This document shows, piece by piece, positions 1 to 8,637 of a stretch of DNA of 44,420 nucleotides; position 1 is the stretch's first letter, and each line of letters begins with the position of its first letter. Source of the DNA: Prauserella rugosa (lineage in GTDB: Bacteria; Actinomycetota; Actinomycetes; Mycobacteriales; Pseudonocardiaceae); contig NZ_JOIJ01000031.1 in NCBI RefSeq assembly GCF_000719975.1, positions 1 to 44,420 on the forward strand, written 5' to 3'. The position numbers were made by a program, and so were the translations under genes. Under the pieces are notes generated by a model. It made no database searches. It was not told the DNA's origin and saw only the letters and a list, made by a program, of their open reading frames with translations.

Positions 1-133
1 GCCTGCAGCGTGATAAACAAAAAGCCAGGTTCGACGGAATGGTGCGAAGCGGAAAAACGCCATCCCAGAGACCTGCCCAGCCGGCGAGGCGAAAAACCCG
101 ACGGCAAACCGCACCCGCCAATCACCCACCAAA
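1..133. other. Left edge, no gene assigned
   Basis: These bases are less GC-rich than the rest of the window and contain three A5 runs (T5 on the minus strand). A minus-strand frame opens with ATG at 141, overlaps the permease stop by 8 bases and runs off the edge (47 codons visible). Its third codon positions are not GC-rich like the neighbouring genes and no good ribosome binding site precedes it, so I do not call it. The T runs could be part of a termination region for the ABC operon. Confidence 0.4.
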
Positions 134-1000
134 TCATCCATCCCGAGAAACGAGGAGGGAATAGGAGAGTGATCCTCCGATGAGGAGGTAGCAGAGGGCG
201 ACGAGGAGGCCGTTGGTGAGGTCGTCGAAGGGTATGGGGTCGCGGAGGACGTCGATGACGGACCACCAGGATTCGGTGATGAGGAAGGGGTGGAGCCAGG
301 AGAGGGCGTCGAGGTTGCCGAGCACGGTGAACACGATGAGGCCGCCGAGTACGGAGGCGAGGACGACCATCGGGTGTTCGGTGCAGGCGGAGATGGCGAG
401 GGCGACGGCTGCGACGGCCCAGAGTTGGATGGTGACCCAGCCTGCGGCGAGGGCGACGCGTCCGAGTGCGTCGGTGAGCGGCAGGGTGGTGCCGGACATG
501 GTGGCGAGGGTGTCGGTGCCGTTGATGACGAGTCCGGTGAGTGTGCCGATCACGGCGATGACGCCGACGGCGGCGAGGGTGAAGGTGGCGACGCCGATGG
601 CTTTGATCGCGAGGAGTCTGCCGCGGCTCACGGGTGCGAGCAGCCAGCCGCGCAGGGTTCCGGTCGAGGTCTCGCCGGCGAGGGCGTCGGCTGCGGACAT
701 GGCGGAGGCCAGGGGCAGCAGCATGCCGAGGGTCATGACGAGCGCGGCGACGGGGAGTACGAGCCCGTTGCCGAGTGCGCTCGACAGGAGGCCGGCACCT
801 TGGTCGTCGCCGGGCGCGCCTCCGGTGCTCGGTTCCGGTGAACCCGAGACGGTCAGCGCGACGCCCATGATCACGGGGATCACGCCGAGCAGTGCGAGGA
901 CGGCGAGCGAGCGCGGCCTGCGGAAGATCCAGCGGAGTTCGGCGCGCACGAGCCGCGACGTCGGTGCGGTGCGGCGGGCCGGTGCGGTCAGGGTGTCCAT
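134..1000 (-). CDS. ABC-2 type transporter permease
   Basis: Membrane half of an ABC exporter, 288 residues from ATG at 1000. After a basic N-terminal stretch (RRPRS near residue 27) there are about six hydrophobic segments, the usual size and layout for ABC-2 permeases of the DrrB/NatB/CcmB-like groups. A polar Gly/Asp-rich loop (about residues 53-70) follows the first segment. It overlaps the ATPase gene by 13 bases, so the two are translated together and should form one transporter with two copies of each subunit. The substrate cannot be read from the sequence. Context, next to a LolA-like protein and a divergent two-component system, suggests a lipid, antibiotic or envelope-stress function (inference). 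Confidence 0.85.
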   Translation of the reverse strand: MDTLTAPARRTAPTSRLVRAELRWIFRRPRSLAVLALLGVIPVIMGVALTVSGSPEPSTGGAPGDDQGAGLLSSALGNGLVLPVAALVMTLGMLLPLASAMSAADALAGETSTGTLRGWLLAPVSRGRLLAIKAIGVATFTLAAVGVIAVIGTLTGLVINGTDTLATMSGTTLPLTDALGRVALAAGWVTIQLWAVAAVALAISACTEHPMVVLASVLGGLIVFTVLGNLDALSWLHPFLITESWWSVIDVLRDPIPFDDLTNGLLVALCYLLIGGSLSYSLLVSRDG

Positions 1001-1971
1001 GTCGGCGACTCCTCGCTGTCCTGGGTCAGCCGGGCGAACAGGTCCTCGAGCCCCGTGCGGCTGCGGGTGGCCTCGTGGATCGGAACGCCCGCGCCGACGA
1101 GCATGGCGATGACGTCCGGCGCCGTGGCGCGGGTCAGTTCGACCCGGACGCCGTCCGGTGCCGGCCTGGCCGTCAGATGCGCGGCGCGCAACGTCTCGAG
1201 CGCGGTCGTGGTGTCCGGTGTGGACACCTCGAGTGCGGGTGATTCGGATTCGAGCAGCTCGGCCAGCTCGCCCTGCGCGACGAGTGCGCCGTCGTTGAGC
1301 ACGGCCACGTGGGTGCAGGTCGCCTCCACCTCGGCGAGCAGGTGGGAGGACACCAGCACGGTCACGCCGTCGCGGTGCAGATCGGCGATGACCGAGCGGA
1401 TCTCCCTGGTGCCTGCGGGATCGAGTCCGTTGGTGGGTTCGTCGAGCACCACGAGCCTGCGCGGCACCAGGAGCGCGCCCGCGAGCCCGAGCCGCTGCTT
1501 CATGCCGAGTGAGTAGCCGCGATACCGGCGGCCACCTGCGCGGGTGAGGCCGACCCGCTCGAGCGCGTCGTCCACGGCGCCCGCCATGCGCGCCGACGTC
1601 AACCGCGGTTCGGCCGCGGCGAGTCGCAACAGGTTCTCCCGTCCCGACAGGAACGGGTGAAAGCCCGGGCCTTCGACGAGCGCGCCCACGTCGGGAAGGG
1701 CCTCGGCCGCCCGGTCGGGCATGCGGTGCCCGAGGAGTTCGACCTCGCCCTCGGTCGGCCGCACGAGGCCGAGCAGCATGCGGATGGTGGTCGTCTTGCC
1801 GGAGCCGTTGGGGCCGAGCATGCCCAGCACCGCGCCCTCCGGCACGTCGAGATCCACGTGGTCCACGGCGACGGTGCGCCCGTACGTCTTCCGCAGCCCG
1901 CGCGTGCGGGCCGCGGGGGCGGGCCCCTCCGAGGAGGGACCCGCCACCACGGTGTCGGCGGGCGCGGTCAC
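988..1971 (-). CDS. ABC transporter ATP-binding protein (DrrA/CcmA-like)
   Basis: ATPase partner of the downstream permease, 327 residues from a GTG start whose GTGA overlaps the stop of the upstream LolA-like gene. Walker A is GPNGSGKTT, the signature is YSLGMKQR and Walker B is [13 protein letters not shown], all intact and in order. A C-terminal extension of about 90 residues after the ATPase core is typical of DrrA/NatA-type drug and lipid exporters. The N-terminal 25 residues are Ala/Pro-rich and low complexity. Together with the permease it should form an exporter at the cytoplasmic membrane. Substrate unknown. It could equally be a bacitracin- or daunorubicin-type self-protection pump, but no biosynthetic genes are nearby. 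Confidence 0.92.
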   Translation of the reverse strand: MTAPADTVVAGPSSEGPAPAARTRGLRKTYGRTVAVDHVDLDVPEGAVLGMLGPNGSGKTTTIRMLLGLVRPTEGEVELLGHRMPDRAAEALPDVGALVEGPGFHPFLSGRENLLRLAAAEPRLTSARMAGAVDDALERVGLTRAGGRRYRGYSLGMKQRLGLAGALLVPRRLVVLDEPTNGLDPAGTREIRSVIADLHRDGVTVLVSSHLLAEVEATCTHVAVLNDGALVAQGELAELLESESPALEVSTPDTTTALETLRAAHLTARPAPDGVRVELTRATAPDVIAMLVGAGVPIHEATRSRTGLEDLFARLTQDSEESPTWTP

Positions 1972-3020
1972 CGGTTCTCCAGCGCCTGACGCAGCACCTG
2001 CTCGGGCACGGCACCGGCGGCGACCCGGCCGTCGTCGGTGATCAACGCCGTGCCGACCCGGGTCTCGACCACGTGACCGGAACCGAACTCACCCTGCACG
2101 GGCTTACCGAGCCGGTCGAGCATGGCGGTCACGTCGGCGCCGTTGTCGGCGGCGCGGTCGAGCATCTCCTGCGGGACGCGTCCCACGACGACCGTGTCCC
2201 AGCCGTCGCCCACGACGTCGAACTCGGGCGCTGCGGCCGCGCCGTGGCCGTCGGGACGGCCGGTGTCGTCCGCGGCGCGTTCGGTCACCTTCGTGCCCTC
2301 GGGCGGCGTGAACTCGAACAGCCGCTCCGGCTGCGGGCCGAACCGGATCTCCGAGAAGCCGACCTCCAACGCGGGTTCGGTCGTGCCGTGGGTCAGCACC
2401 GACATGCGCAGCGGCAGTCGTTCCTCGGCGTCGACGGCCACGCGGACCTCGCGCAGCAGCGTCCGCTCGTCCGGCTTCGGCGTCAGCACCAGTTCGTACG
2501 CCGCCCGGCCCGCCACCCTGGCGGTGCCGTCGACCGACACGTCCGAGGTCTCCTTCAGCCGGTCCACCACCTGGGTCGCCGCCTGAGCCGGGTCGACGGG
2601 CTGCTGGGTGCGGTGCTCGTCGCGCGCCTGCGACGGCAACGGCGTGCGCGTGGCCGACCGTTCCGCCGAGTCGTAGGACCACAGCTCCCGTTCGCCGAGC
2701 ACGTACGTCAGCTCGCTCGACTCCTTCTCCATCGCCACCCGGCCCTTGCCGTCGCCGTCGTAGTAGACACGCGCCGACTGGGCATCGAGTGCGGGCACAC
2801 CCGGTAGCGCAGGCAAGCCGAGCTCGTTGTCGACCGTCGCCGTGCCTGCGAGGGCGGGCGGCTCGGTCTCCAGCACCGATCCGACCAGCCGCTCCGCTCC
2901 GATCTCCGGCAGCTCCGGTGCGTCCTCCGCGCCCGCGGGCATCGCCAGCAGCCCGAGCCCCAGCGCACCCACCGCCGTCCCCGCGACGGCCACCGTCGTC
3001 GCCTTCCGTTTCGTGTTCAC
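1968..3020 (-). CDS. Exported LolA/RseB-like outer-envelope protein
   Basis: A 350-residue exported protein. The GTG start at 3020 is preceded by a strong GGGAGGA ribosome binding site. A basic N-terminus (NTKRK) and a hydrophobic core end in AMPAGA, a clear Sec signal peptide. No lipobox Cys is present. The mature part has the beta-rich pattern of LolA/RseB lipoprotein-carrier folds ([27 protein letters not shown] near residue 260), then a C-terminal tail of about 80 residues. Such proteins sit next to two-component systems and ABC exporters in many actinobacteria. The role is probably to bind or sense a lipid or lipoprotein outside the membrane. It starts the minus-strand operon and overlaps the ATPase gene by 4 bases. 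The family is recognised by pattern, not by search. Confidence 0.75.
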   Translation of the reverse strand: MNTKRKATTVAVAGTAVGALGLGLLAMPAGAEDAPELPEIGAERLVGSVLETEPPALAGTATVDNELGLPALPGVPALDAQSARVYYDGDGKGRVAMEKESSELTYVLGERELWSYDSAERSATRTPLPSQARDEHRTQQPVDPAQAATQVVDRLKETSDVSVDGTARVAGRAAYELVLTPKPDERTLLREVRVAVDAEERLPLRMSVLTHGTTEPALEVGFSEIRFGPQPERLFEFTPPEGTKVTERAADDTGRPDGHGAAAAPEFDVVGDGWDTVVVGRVPQEMLDRAADNGADVTAMLDRLGKPVQGEFGSGHVVETRVGTALITDDGRVAAGAVPEQVLRQALENR

Positions 3021-3085
3021 GAGTCCTCCCTGTTTCCCCGATGTTCGCCAGTGTTGTCCTGCACCGACAAGACTGCGAGTCGCAC

Positions 3086-3132
3086 GCTGAGACCGAGCTG
3101 AGAGCGTCCGTCCCGCTGAGAAGCCGCTGAGA
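3086..3132 (+). promoter_or_regulatory. Four GCTGAGA boxes, probable OmpR-type regulator binding region
   Basis: In the 140-base gap between the divergent LolA-like and regulator genes, GCTGAGA occurs at 3086, 3097, 3115 and 3126. The boxes form two pairs with 11-base spacing, 18 bases apart. Tandem half-sites one helical turn apart are the usual binding mode of OmpR/PhoB-family regulators, and such a regulator is encoded immediately downstream. Auto-regulation and control of both arms is the obvious reading. Confidence 0.7.
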
Positions 3133-3160
3133 GATCCCGCGCGCGGGCCGGGAAGGCGGC

Positions 3161-3871
3161 ATGCTGACACACGTGGAACCGCGAGTGCTGGTCGTCGACG
3201 ACGAAGTGGGTGTGCGCAAGGCGCTGCGCCGTGGCTTGGGCGCGGAGGGCATGGACGTCACCGTGGCCGCCGAAGGGCACACGGCGTTGAACCTGGCCAG
3301 GACGGGCGCGTTCGACGTCGTGCTCCTCGACATCATGCTGCCCGGCCTGTCCGGGTATCGCGTGCTGGAGCGGCTCCGCGCGGAGGGCGTGACGACGCCG
3401 GTGCTGCTGATCTCGGCCAAGGACGGCGAGATCGACCAGGCGGACGGCCTCGATCTGGGAGCCGACGGCTACGTCGTGAAACCGTTCTCGTTCGTCGTAC
3501 TGGTCGCGCAGGTGCGTGCCACGCTGCGGCGCAGCGCGGCCGAGGGCGCCCGGGGCACCCTGCGGATCGGCGGGCTCGTGCTCGACCGCGCACGCCGCGA
3601 GGTCCACTGGCGCGACGAACCGGTGCCGCTGAGCCCGCGCGAGTACGCGTTGCTCGAAGCGCTCGCGGGACGGGCGGGCACCGTGGTGACCAAGGAGGAG
3701 CTGCTGCAGTCGGTGTGGGGTGACGAGCGCGCCGCGACCCGCAACGTCGTCGAGGTCTACGTCGGCTACCTGCGGCGCAAACTCGACGCCGTGGGCGCGA
3801 CGGCGTTCGTGCGCACGGTCCGCGGACACGGCTACGTGGCAGGCGATCCGGACGCGGAACGCGTGCCGTGA
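3161..3871 (+). CDS. OmpR-family response regulator
   Basis: A 236-residue two-component regulator. The receiver domain (about 9-122) has the acidic pocket VVDDE, the phospho-acceptor Asp57 in LLDIMLPG, the ISAKD Lys loop and the VKPFS end. The C-terminal winged-helix domain (about 135-230) has the PREYALLE, NVVEVYVGYLRRKLD and VRGHGYV pattern of OmpR/PhoB proteins. ATG at 3161 is used here; GTG at 3173 is an alternative that removes only four residues, and neither has a strong ribosome binding site. Its last 4 bases overlap the sensor kinase gene. It is likely to bind the GCTGAGA boxes directly upstream and to control the exporter and LolA-like operon. Confidence 0.95.
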   Translation: MLTHVEPRVLVVDDEVGVRKALRRGLGAEGMDVTVAAEGHTALNLARTGAFDVVLLDIMLPGLSGYRVLERLRAEGVTTPVLLISAKDGEIDQADGLDLGADGYVVKPFSFVVLVAQVRATLRRSAAEGARGTLRIGGLVLDRARREVHWRDEPVPLSPREYALLEALAGRAGTVVTKEELLQSVWGDERAATRNVVEVYVGYLRRKLDAVGATAFVRTVRGHGYVAGDPDAERVP

Positions 3872-5328
3872 CGGGACGACGGTTCGCGCGGCGGTGGCTG
3901 CTCGGATGGCGGCGCCGCGGCCTGCGGGTGCGCATCACCGCGGTGACCACACTCGTGGCTGCCGTCGTGTTGCTCGGGCTCGCGTTCGCGGGGGGACGGT
4001 GGGTCGAGCCGTGGCTGGTCGACGGGGTCGACGCCGACCTGCGCGCCGCCGCGTCGACGGCCGCACACGGCGTCGAAGACAGCGGTGTCGAACACAGCGG
4101 TGGCGAACCGGACGGTGCCGGGCGGGTTCCCGATGAGGATTCGTCGCTCGCCCGCACCGCATCCGGCGATGCACCCGCTGAAGTGTCCACAACGGACGGA
4201 ATTCCGATCCGAGTGCTCGACACGGCCGGCGACCCGGTCGACGGCGGCGCCCGTCCCGCACTCGACGACGAGCACGTCGCCGAGCTCAAGGCCGGCCTCG
4301 CGGTCACCGTCGCAGGCCGCGACGGCGCGGTGCCCGTGCGGTGGGCAGGAACGGTCGCCACGGCGCCGGACGGGACGCAACTCCTCGTCGCGGCGCAGGC
4401 GCCGTTGGCGGGACAGGATTCGGCGACCGCCGAAGCGGGCCGTTGGCTCGTCGGCGGGGCGCTGGCGGGCGCGCTGCTCGTCGGCGTCGTCACGTGGCTC
4501 GTGACCGGCGCAGCGCTGCGCCCGGTCGGCCGGATGCGCCGGTCGTTGCGCGCCCTGCCGAGCGGCGGACGGCTGCCGGAACCCGCGTCCGCCGACGAAC
4601 TCGGCGCCCTCACCGCGGAGTTCAACGGGTTGCTCGCGCGCTACGACGAGGTCGGCGAGCGACTGCGCAGGTTCACCGGCGACGCCGCGCACGAGCTGCG
4701 TTCGCCCGTGGCTTCCGTGCGCGTGCAGGCCGAGGTCGGCGTCGCGGCCGGGGACGGGGCCGTGGCGCAGGAGACGCTCGCCGACATCCTCGTCGAGGCC
4801 GAACGGCTCTCGACCCTCCTGGACGGGCTGCTCACGCTGGCGCGCGCCGACGCGGGGGAACTGCCCACCGCCGAACCCGTCGAACTCGTCACGGAGGTGC
4901 GCGCGGCCGTCGAACGCGGACGCGGCACGGCCGACCAGCCCGACGTGCGGGTGAGCGTTCTCGTCCCGGAGGCGTGGGCGTGGGCCGCACCGTCCGAGGT
5001 CGAACTGGTGCTGGACAACCTGCTGCGCAACGCGGCCAGGCACGCCGCGAGCAGCGTCGTGGTGTCGGTGCTGGCCACGCGCGCGTGGGTCCGCGTGGTC
5101 GTCGACGACGACGGTCCCGGTGTCGACCCCGAACACCGGGGACGCGTGTTCGACCGGTTCTACCGGGCCTCCGACGACCGGGCACGCAGCTCGGGAGGAA
5201 CCGGGCTGGGACTGGCGTTGGTGGCCGAGGCGATGCGGCGGCGGGGCGGGCGGGTCGTCGTCGGGGAGTCGCCGGACGGGGGTGCCCGTTTCGAGGTCAG
5301 CTGGCGCAGGCACGATCGTCGATCGTGA
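3868..5328 (+). CDS. Sensor histidine kinase with HAMP domain
   Basis: Partner kinase of the preceding regulator, 486 residues from GTG. TM1 is about residues 22-43 and TM2 about 192-214. Between them is a periplasm-side sensor of about 150 residues with an acidic Gly/Glu-rich stretch. A HAMP linker (ALRPVGRM) follows TM2. The H-box is GDAAHELRSPV with His275 as phospho-acceptor. The N-box DNLLRNAARHA, the G1 box DDDGPGV, and FDRFYR and GGTGLGLALV complete the ATPase domain. The stop overlaps the Nudix gene by 4 bases (GTGA). Envelope sensing is inferred from the extracytoplasmic loop and the neighbouring LolA-like gene; the ligand is unknown. Confidence 0.95.
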   Translation: MTGRRFARRWLLGWRRRGLRVRITAVTTLVAAVVLLGLAFAGGRWVEPWLVDGVDADLRAAASTAAHGVEDSGVEHSGGEPDGAGRVPDEDSSLARTASGDAPAEVSTTDGIPIRVLDTAGDPVDGGARPALDDEHVAELKAGLAVTVAGRDGAVPVRWAGTVATAPDGTQLLVAAQAPLAGQDSATAEAGRWLVGGALAGALLVGVVTWLVTGAALRPVGRMRRSLRALPSGGRLPEPASADELGALTAEFNGLLARYDEVGERLRRFTGDAAHELRSPVASVRVQAEVGVAAGDGAVAQETLADILVEAERLSTLLDGLLTLARADAGELPTAEPVELVTEVRAAVERGRGTADQPDVRVSVLVPEAWAWAAPSEVELVLDNLLRNAARHAASSVVVSVLATRAWVRVVVDDDGPGVDPEHRGRVFDRFYRASDDRARSSGGTGLGLALVAEAMRRRGGRVVVGESPDGGARFEVSWRRHDRRS

Positions 5329-5723
5329 CCGGAACCGTGGAACGTGTGATCGTGGCGGCGGCGATCGTCGACGGCGGCAAGCTGCTCGTCCAGCAGCGGG
5401 CCTATCCCGACGAGGCCGCCGGACTGTGGGAACTGCCCGGCGGGCGGGTCGAGGACGGCGAGACCGAGCAGGACGCACTGCGCCGGGAATGCAGTGAGGA
5501 ACTGGACGTCGAGGTCACCGTGGGCGTGCGGATCGGCGACGACGTCGTCCTGCGGGGCGGTTCGCTGCTGCGGGTCTACGCCGCGGCCCTCGTCGGGGGC
5601 GGCGTCCCGCGCGCCGTCGAGCACAAGGCACTGCGCTGGGTCGGCGCGGACGAGGTGGCAGGCGTCGACTGGTTGCCCGCCGACCGCGGGCTCGTGCCCG
5701 ACCTCGAGGAGCTGCTCGCCTGA
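5325..5723 (+). CDS. Nudix hydrolase (MutT-like NTP pyrophosphohydrolase)
   Basis: A short 132-residue Nudix protein, GTG start overlapping the kinase stop. The Nudix box is complete in pattern (GGRVEDGE, then RECSEELDV), with the last conserved Gly replaced by Asp, a common variant. WELPGGRVEDGE at about residues 34-45 and the length match MutT/CTP-pyrophosphohydrolase enzymes that clean oxidised or unwanted nucleoside triphosphates. Magnesium is bound by the RExxEE acids. Co-translation with the two-component system suggests a shared transcript, though a metabolic link is not obvious. Exact substrate (8-oxo-dGTP, CTP or other) cannot be told from sequence. Confidence 0.9.
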   Translation: MTGTVERVIVAAAIVDGGKLLVQQRAYPDEAAGLWELPGGRVEDGETEQDALRRECSEELDVEVTVGVRIGDDVVLRGGSLLRVYAAALVGGGVPRAVEHKALRWVGADEVAGVDWLPADRGLVPDLEELLA

Positions 5724-5788
5724 CCGCGGCGCGAGAGGGCGGATCTCACCGGCGTTTTTCGGGTGCTGCGCTGGGTTCTCGACGGGCG

Positions 5789-5803
5789 TACCTTCGATGT
5801 ATG
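5789..5803 (+). promoter_or_regulatory. Candidate -10 element for a leaderless YciI transcript
   Basis: TACCTT at 5789-5794 lies 6 bases upstream of the ATG at 5801, and no Shine-Dalgarno sequence precedes that ATG. This is the spacing expected for a transcript starting at the start codon. No good -35 is visible. Confidence 0.4.
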
Positions 5804-6100
5804 TACGTCGTGATGGTCACCTACACAGCTCCGGTGCCGGACGTCGACTACGCCCTGCCGGACCACGCCGAGTGGCTCGCCAAGCAGTACGAGCAGAACC
5901 ACCTGATCGCCTCGGGTCGTCGCGACCTGCACCGCGGCGAGGTGCTGATCGTACGGCCCATGTCGAGACTCAAACTCGACGCGATGCTCGCCTCGGACCC
6001 GCTGTCGCTGGGTCATCTCGCGGCCTACGAGGTCATCGAGTTCAGCGCGAGCCGCACCTGCCACGAACTCCACGCGGTCAACGAGCTGCTCGCGCGTTAG
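5801..6100 (+). CDS. YciI-like protein
   Basis: A 99-residue protein of the YciI family (ferredoxin-like alpha/beta fold). It begins with a beta strand MYVVMVTYT, followed by a PDHAEWLAKQ helix carrying the conserved His, an IASGRRD turn and a VLIVRPMS strand. YciI proteins are small dimers of uncertain biochemical role, with a His-Asp pair thought to act as active site in some. It seems to be a single-gene unit, possibly leaderless. Its 3' end faces the Cys-rich gene on the other strand with a short tandem repeat between them. Family assignment is by pattern. Confidence 0.8.
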   Translation: MYVVMVTYTAPVPDVDYALPDHAEWLAKQYEQNHLIASGRRDLHRGEVLIVRPMSRLKLDAMLASDPLSLGHLAAYEVIEFSASRTCHELHAVNELLAR

Positions 6101-6103
6101 GCC

Positions 6104-6148
6104 GCGTCTGACACCGTCGCGTCTGACACCGTCGCGTCTGACACCTAG
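6104..6148. repeat. 15-base tandem repeat between convergent genes
   Basis: GCGTCTGACACCGTC occurs twice exactly (6104-6118, 6119-6133) and a third time with a changed end (6134-6148), where it runs into the stop codon of the minus-strand gene. It fills the whole 44-base gap between the two converging genes. Confidence 0.85.
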
Positions 6149-6381
6149 GCCGCCTTCGAGACCTTCGACCGCATGGTCTTGGCGGTCTGCAACGCCATCA
6201 CCGGGCACTTCGCGCAGCGTGGGGTGGACTTGCAGCACTTCTTCTTGAGCTGCCCTGCCTTGATCATCCCGCGAACGGCGGCCTTGGGGTCGTCCTCCAT
6301 CGCGAGCGCCACGGCGAGCTTCGTGCTGGCCTTGATGCGCTTGCCGGACTTGTGCTTCTTGCCCACCGATTCACGCTCCAC
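6145..6381 (-). CDS. Small Cys-rich, Lys-rich conserved protein
   Basis: A 78-residue basic protein, GTG start at 6381 (a second in-frame GTG near 6363 would give 72 residues). The N-terminal half is Lys-rich (GKKHKSGKRIK). The C-terminal half has a tight cysteine cluster, KKCCKSTPRCAKCPV (C-C-x6-C-x2-C), that could bind zinc, iron or an iron-sulfur cluster. I recognise this cluster as recurring in small actinobacterial proteins but know of no assigned function. An IdeR/DtxR-like iron box lies 21 bases upstream of the start, overlapping a good -10 region, so expression is probably iron-repressed. That makes an iron-linked role (metal handling or iron-sulfur repair) a reasonable guess only. 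Confidence 0.75.
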   Translation of the reverse strand: MERESVGKKHKSGKRIKASTKLAVALAMEDDPKAAVRGMIKAGQLKKKCCKSTPRCAKCPVMALQTAKTMRSKVSKAA

Positions 6382-6401
6382 GGGCGACGTCAGGTCCCCG
6401 C

Positions 6402-6429
6402 TTAGGTTAGGGCAACCTCAGTCATTATG
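6402..6429 (-). promoter_or_regulatory. IdeR/DtxR-like iron box and -10 of the Cys-rich gene
   Basis: The 19 bases at 6402-6420 (TTAGGTTAGGGCAACCTCA) match the known iron-box consensus TTAGGTTAGGCTAACCTAA at 16 of 19 positions. On the minus strand a CATAAT -10 (6424-6429) would place the transcript start inside the box, the classic position for repression. A second inverted repeat, ACCTCA/TGAGGT (6415-6420 and 6428-6433), overlaps it. typA starts 117 bases away on the other side and may or may not be affected. Confidence 0.7.
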
Positions 6430-6536
6430 AGGTGTGGCGCTGAGCACATCGTGGGCGGCGGTACGCTGGGAAAAGACCGGGTGCCGGCGATCGGCGCAGG
6501 TCATCCAACCCTTTCTCGTCCTCAGGAGTTCTACGC

Positions 6537-8447
<1,911 letters not shown>

Positions 8448-8637
8448 CCGGTTGCCGACCCCGCGCAGGCGCCGTCGACAGCGATCGCGTCACCGGCCGC
8501 GCCTGCCGGGGAACGGATCCGCGGCGCCGTACGTCCATGTGACGGCGAGAGCAGGGGGACGCCAGACACCCTCTACACACCGGGTCTGGCAGGCTCGGGC
8601 CGTCGGAGACCAGTGACGCGGAAAGGGGAGCAGCGGC

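Noticed and set aside
8561..8590. Weak hairpin between typA and lpqW
   Set aside because: CCAGAC and GTCTGG can pair only with a bulge and no T run follows, so it is not a supportable terminator.
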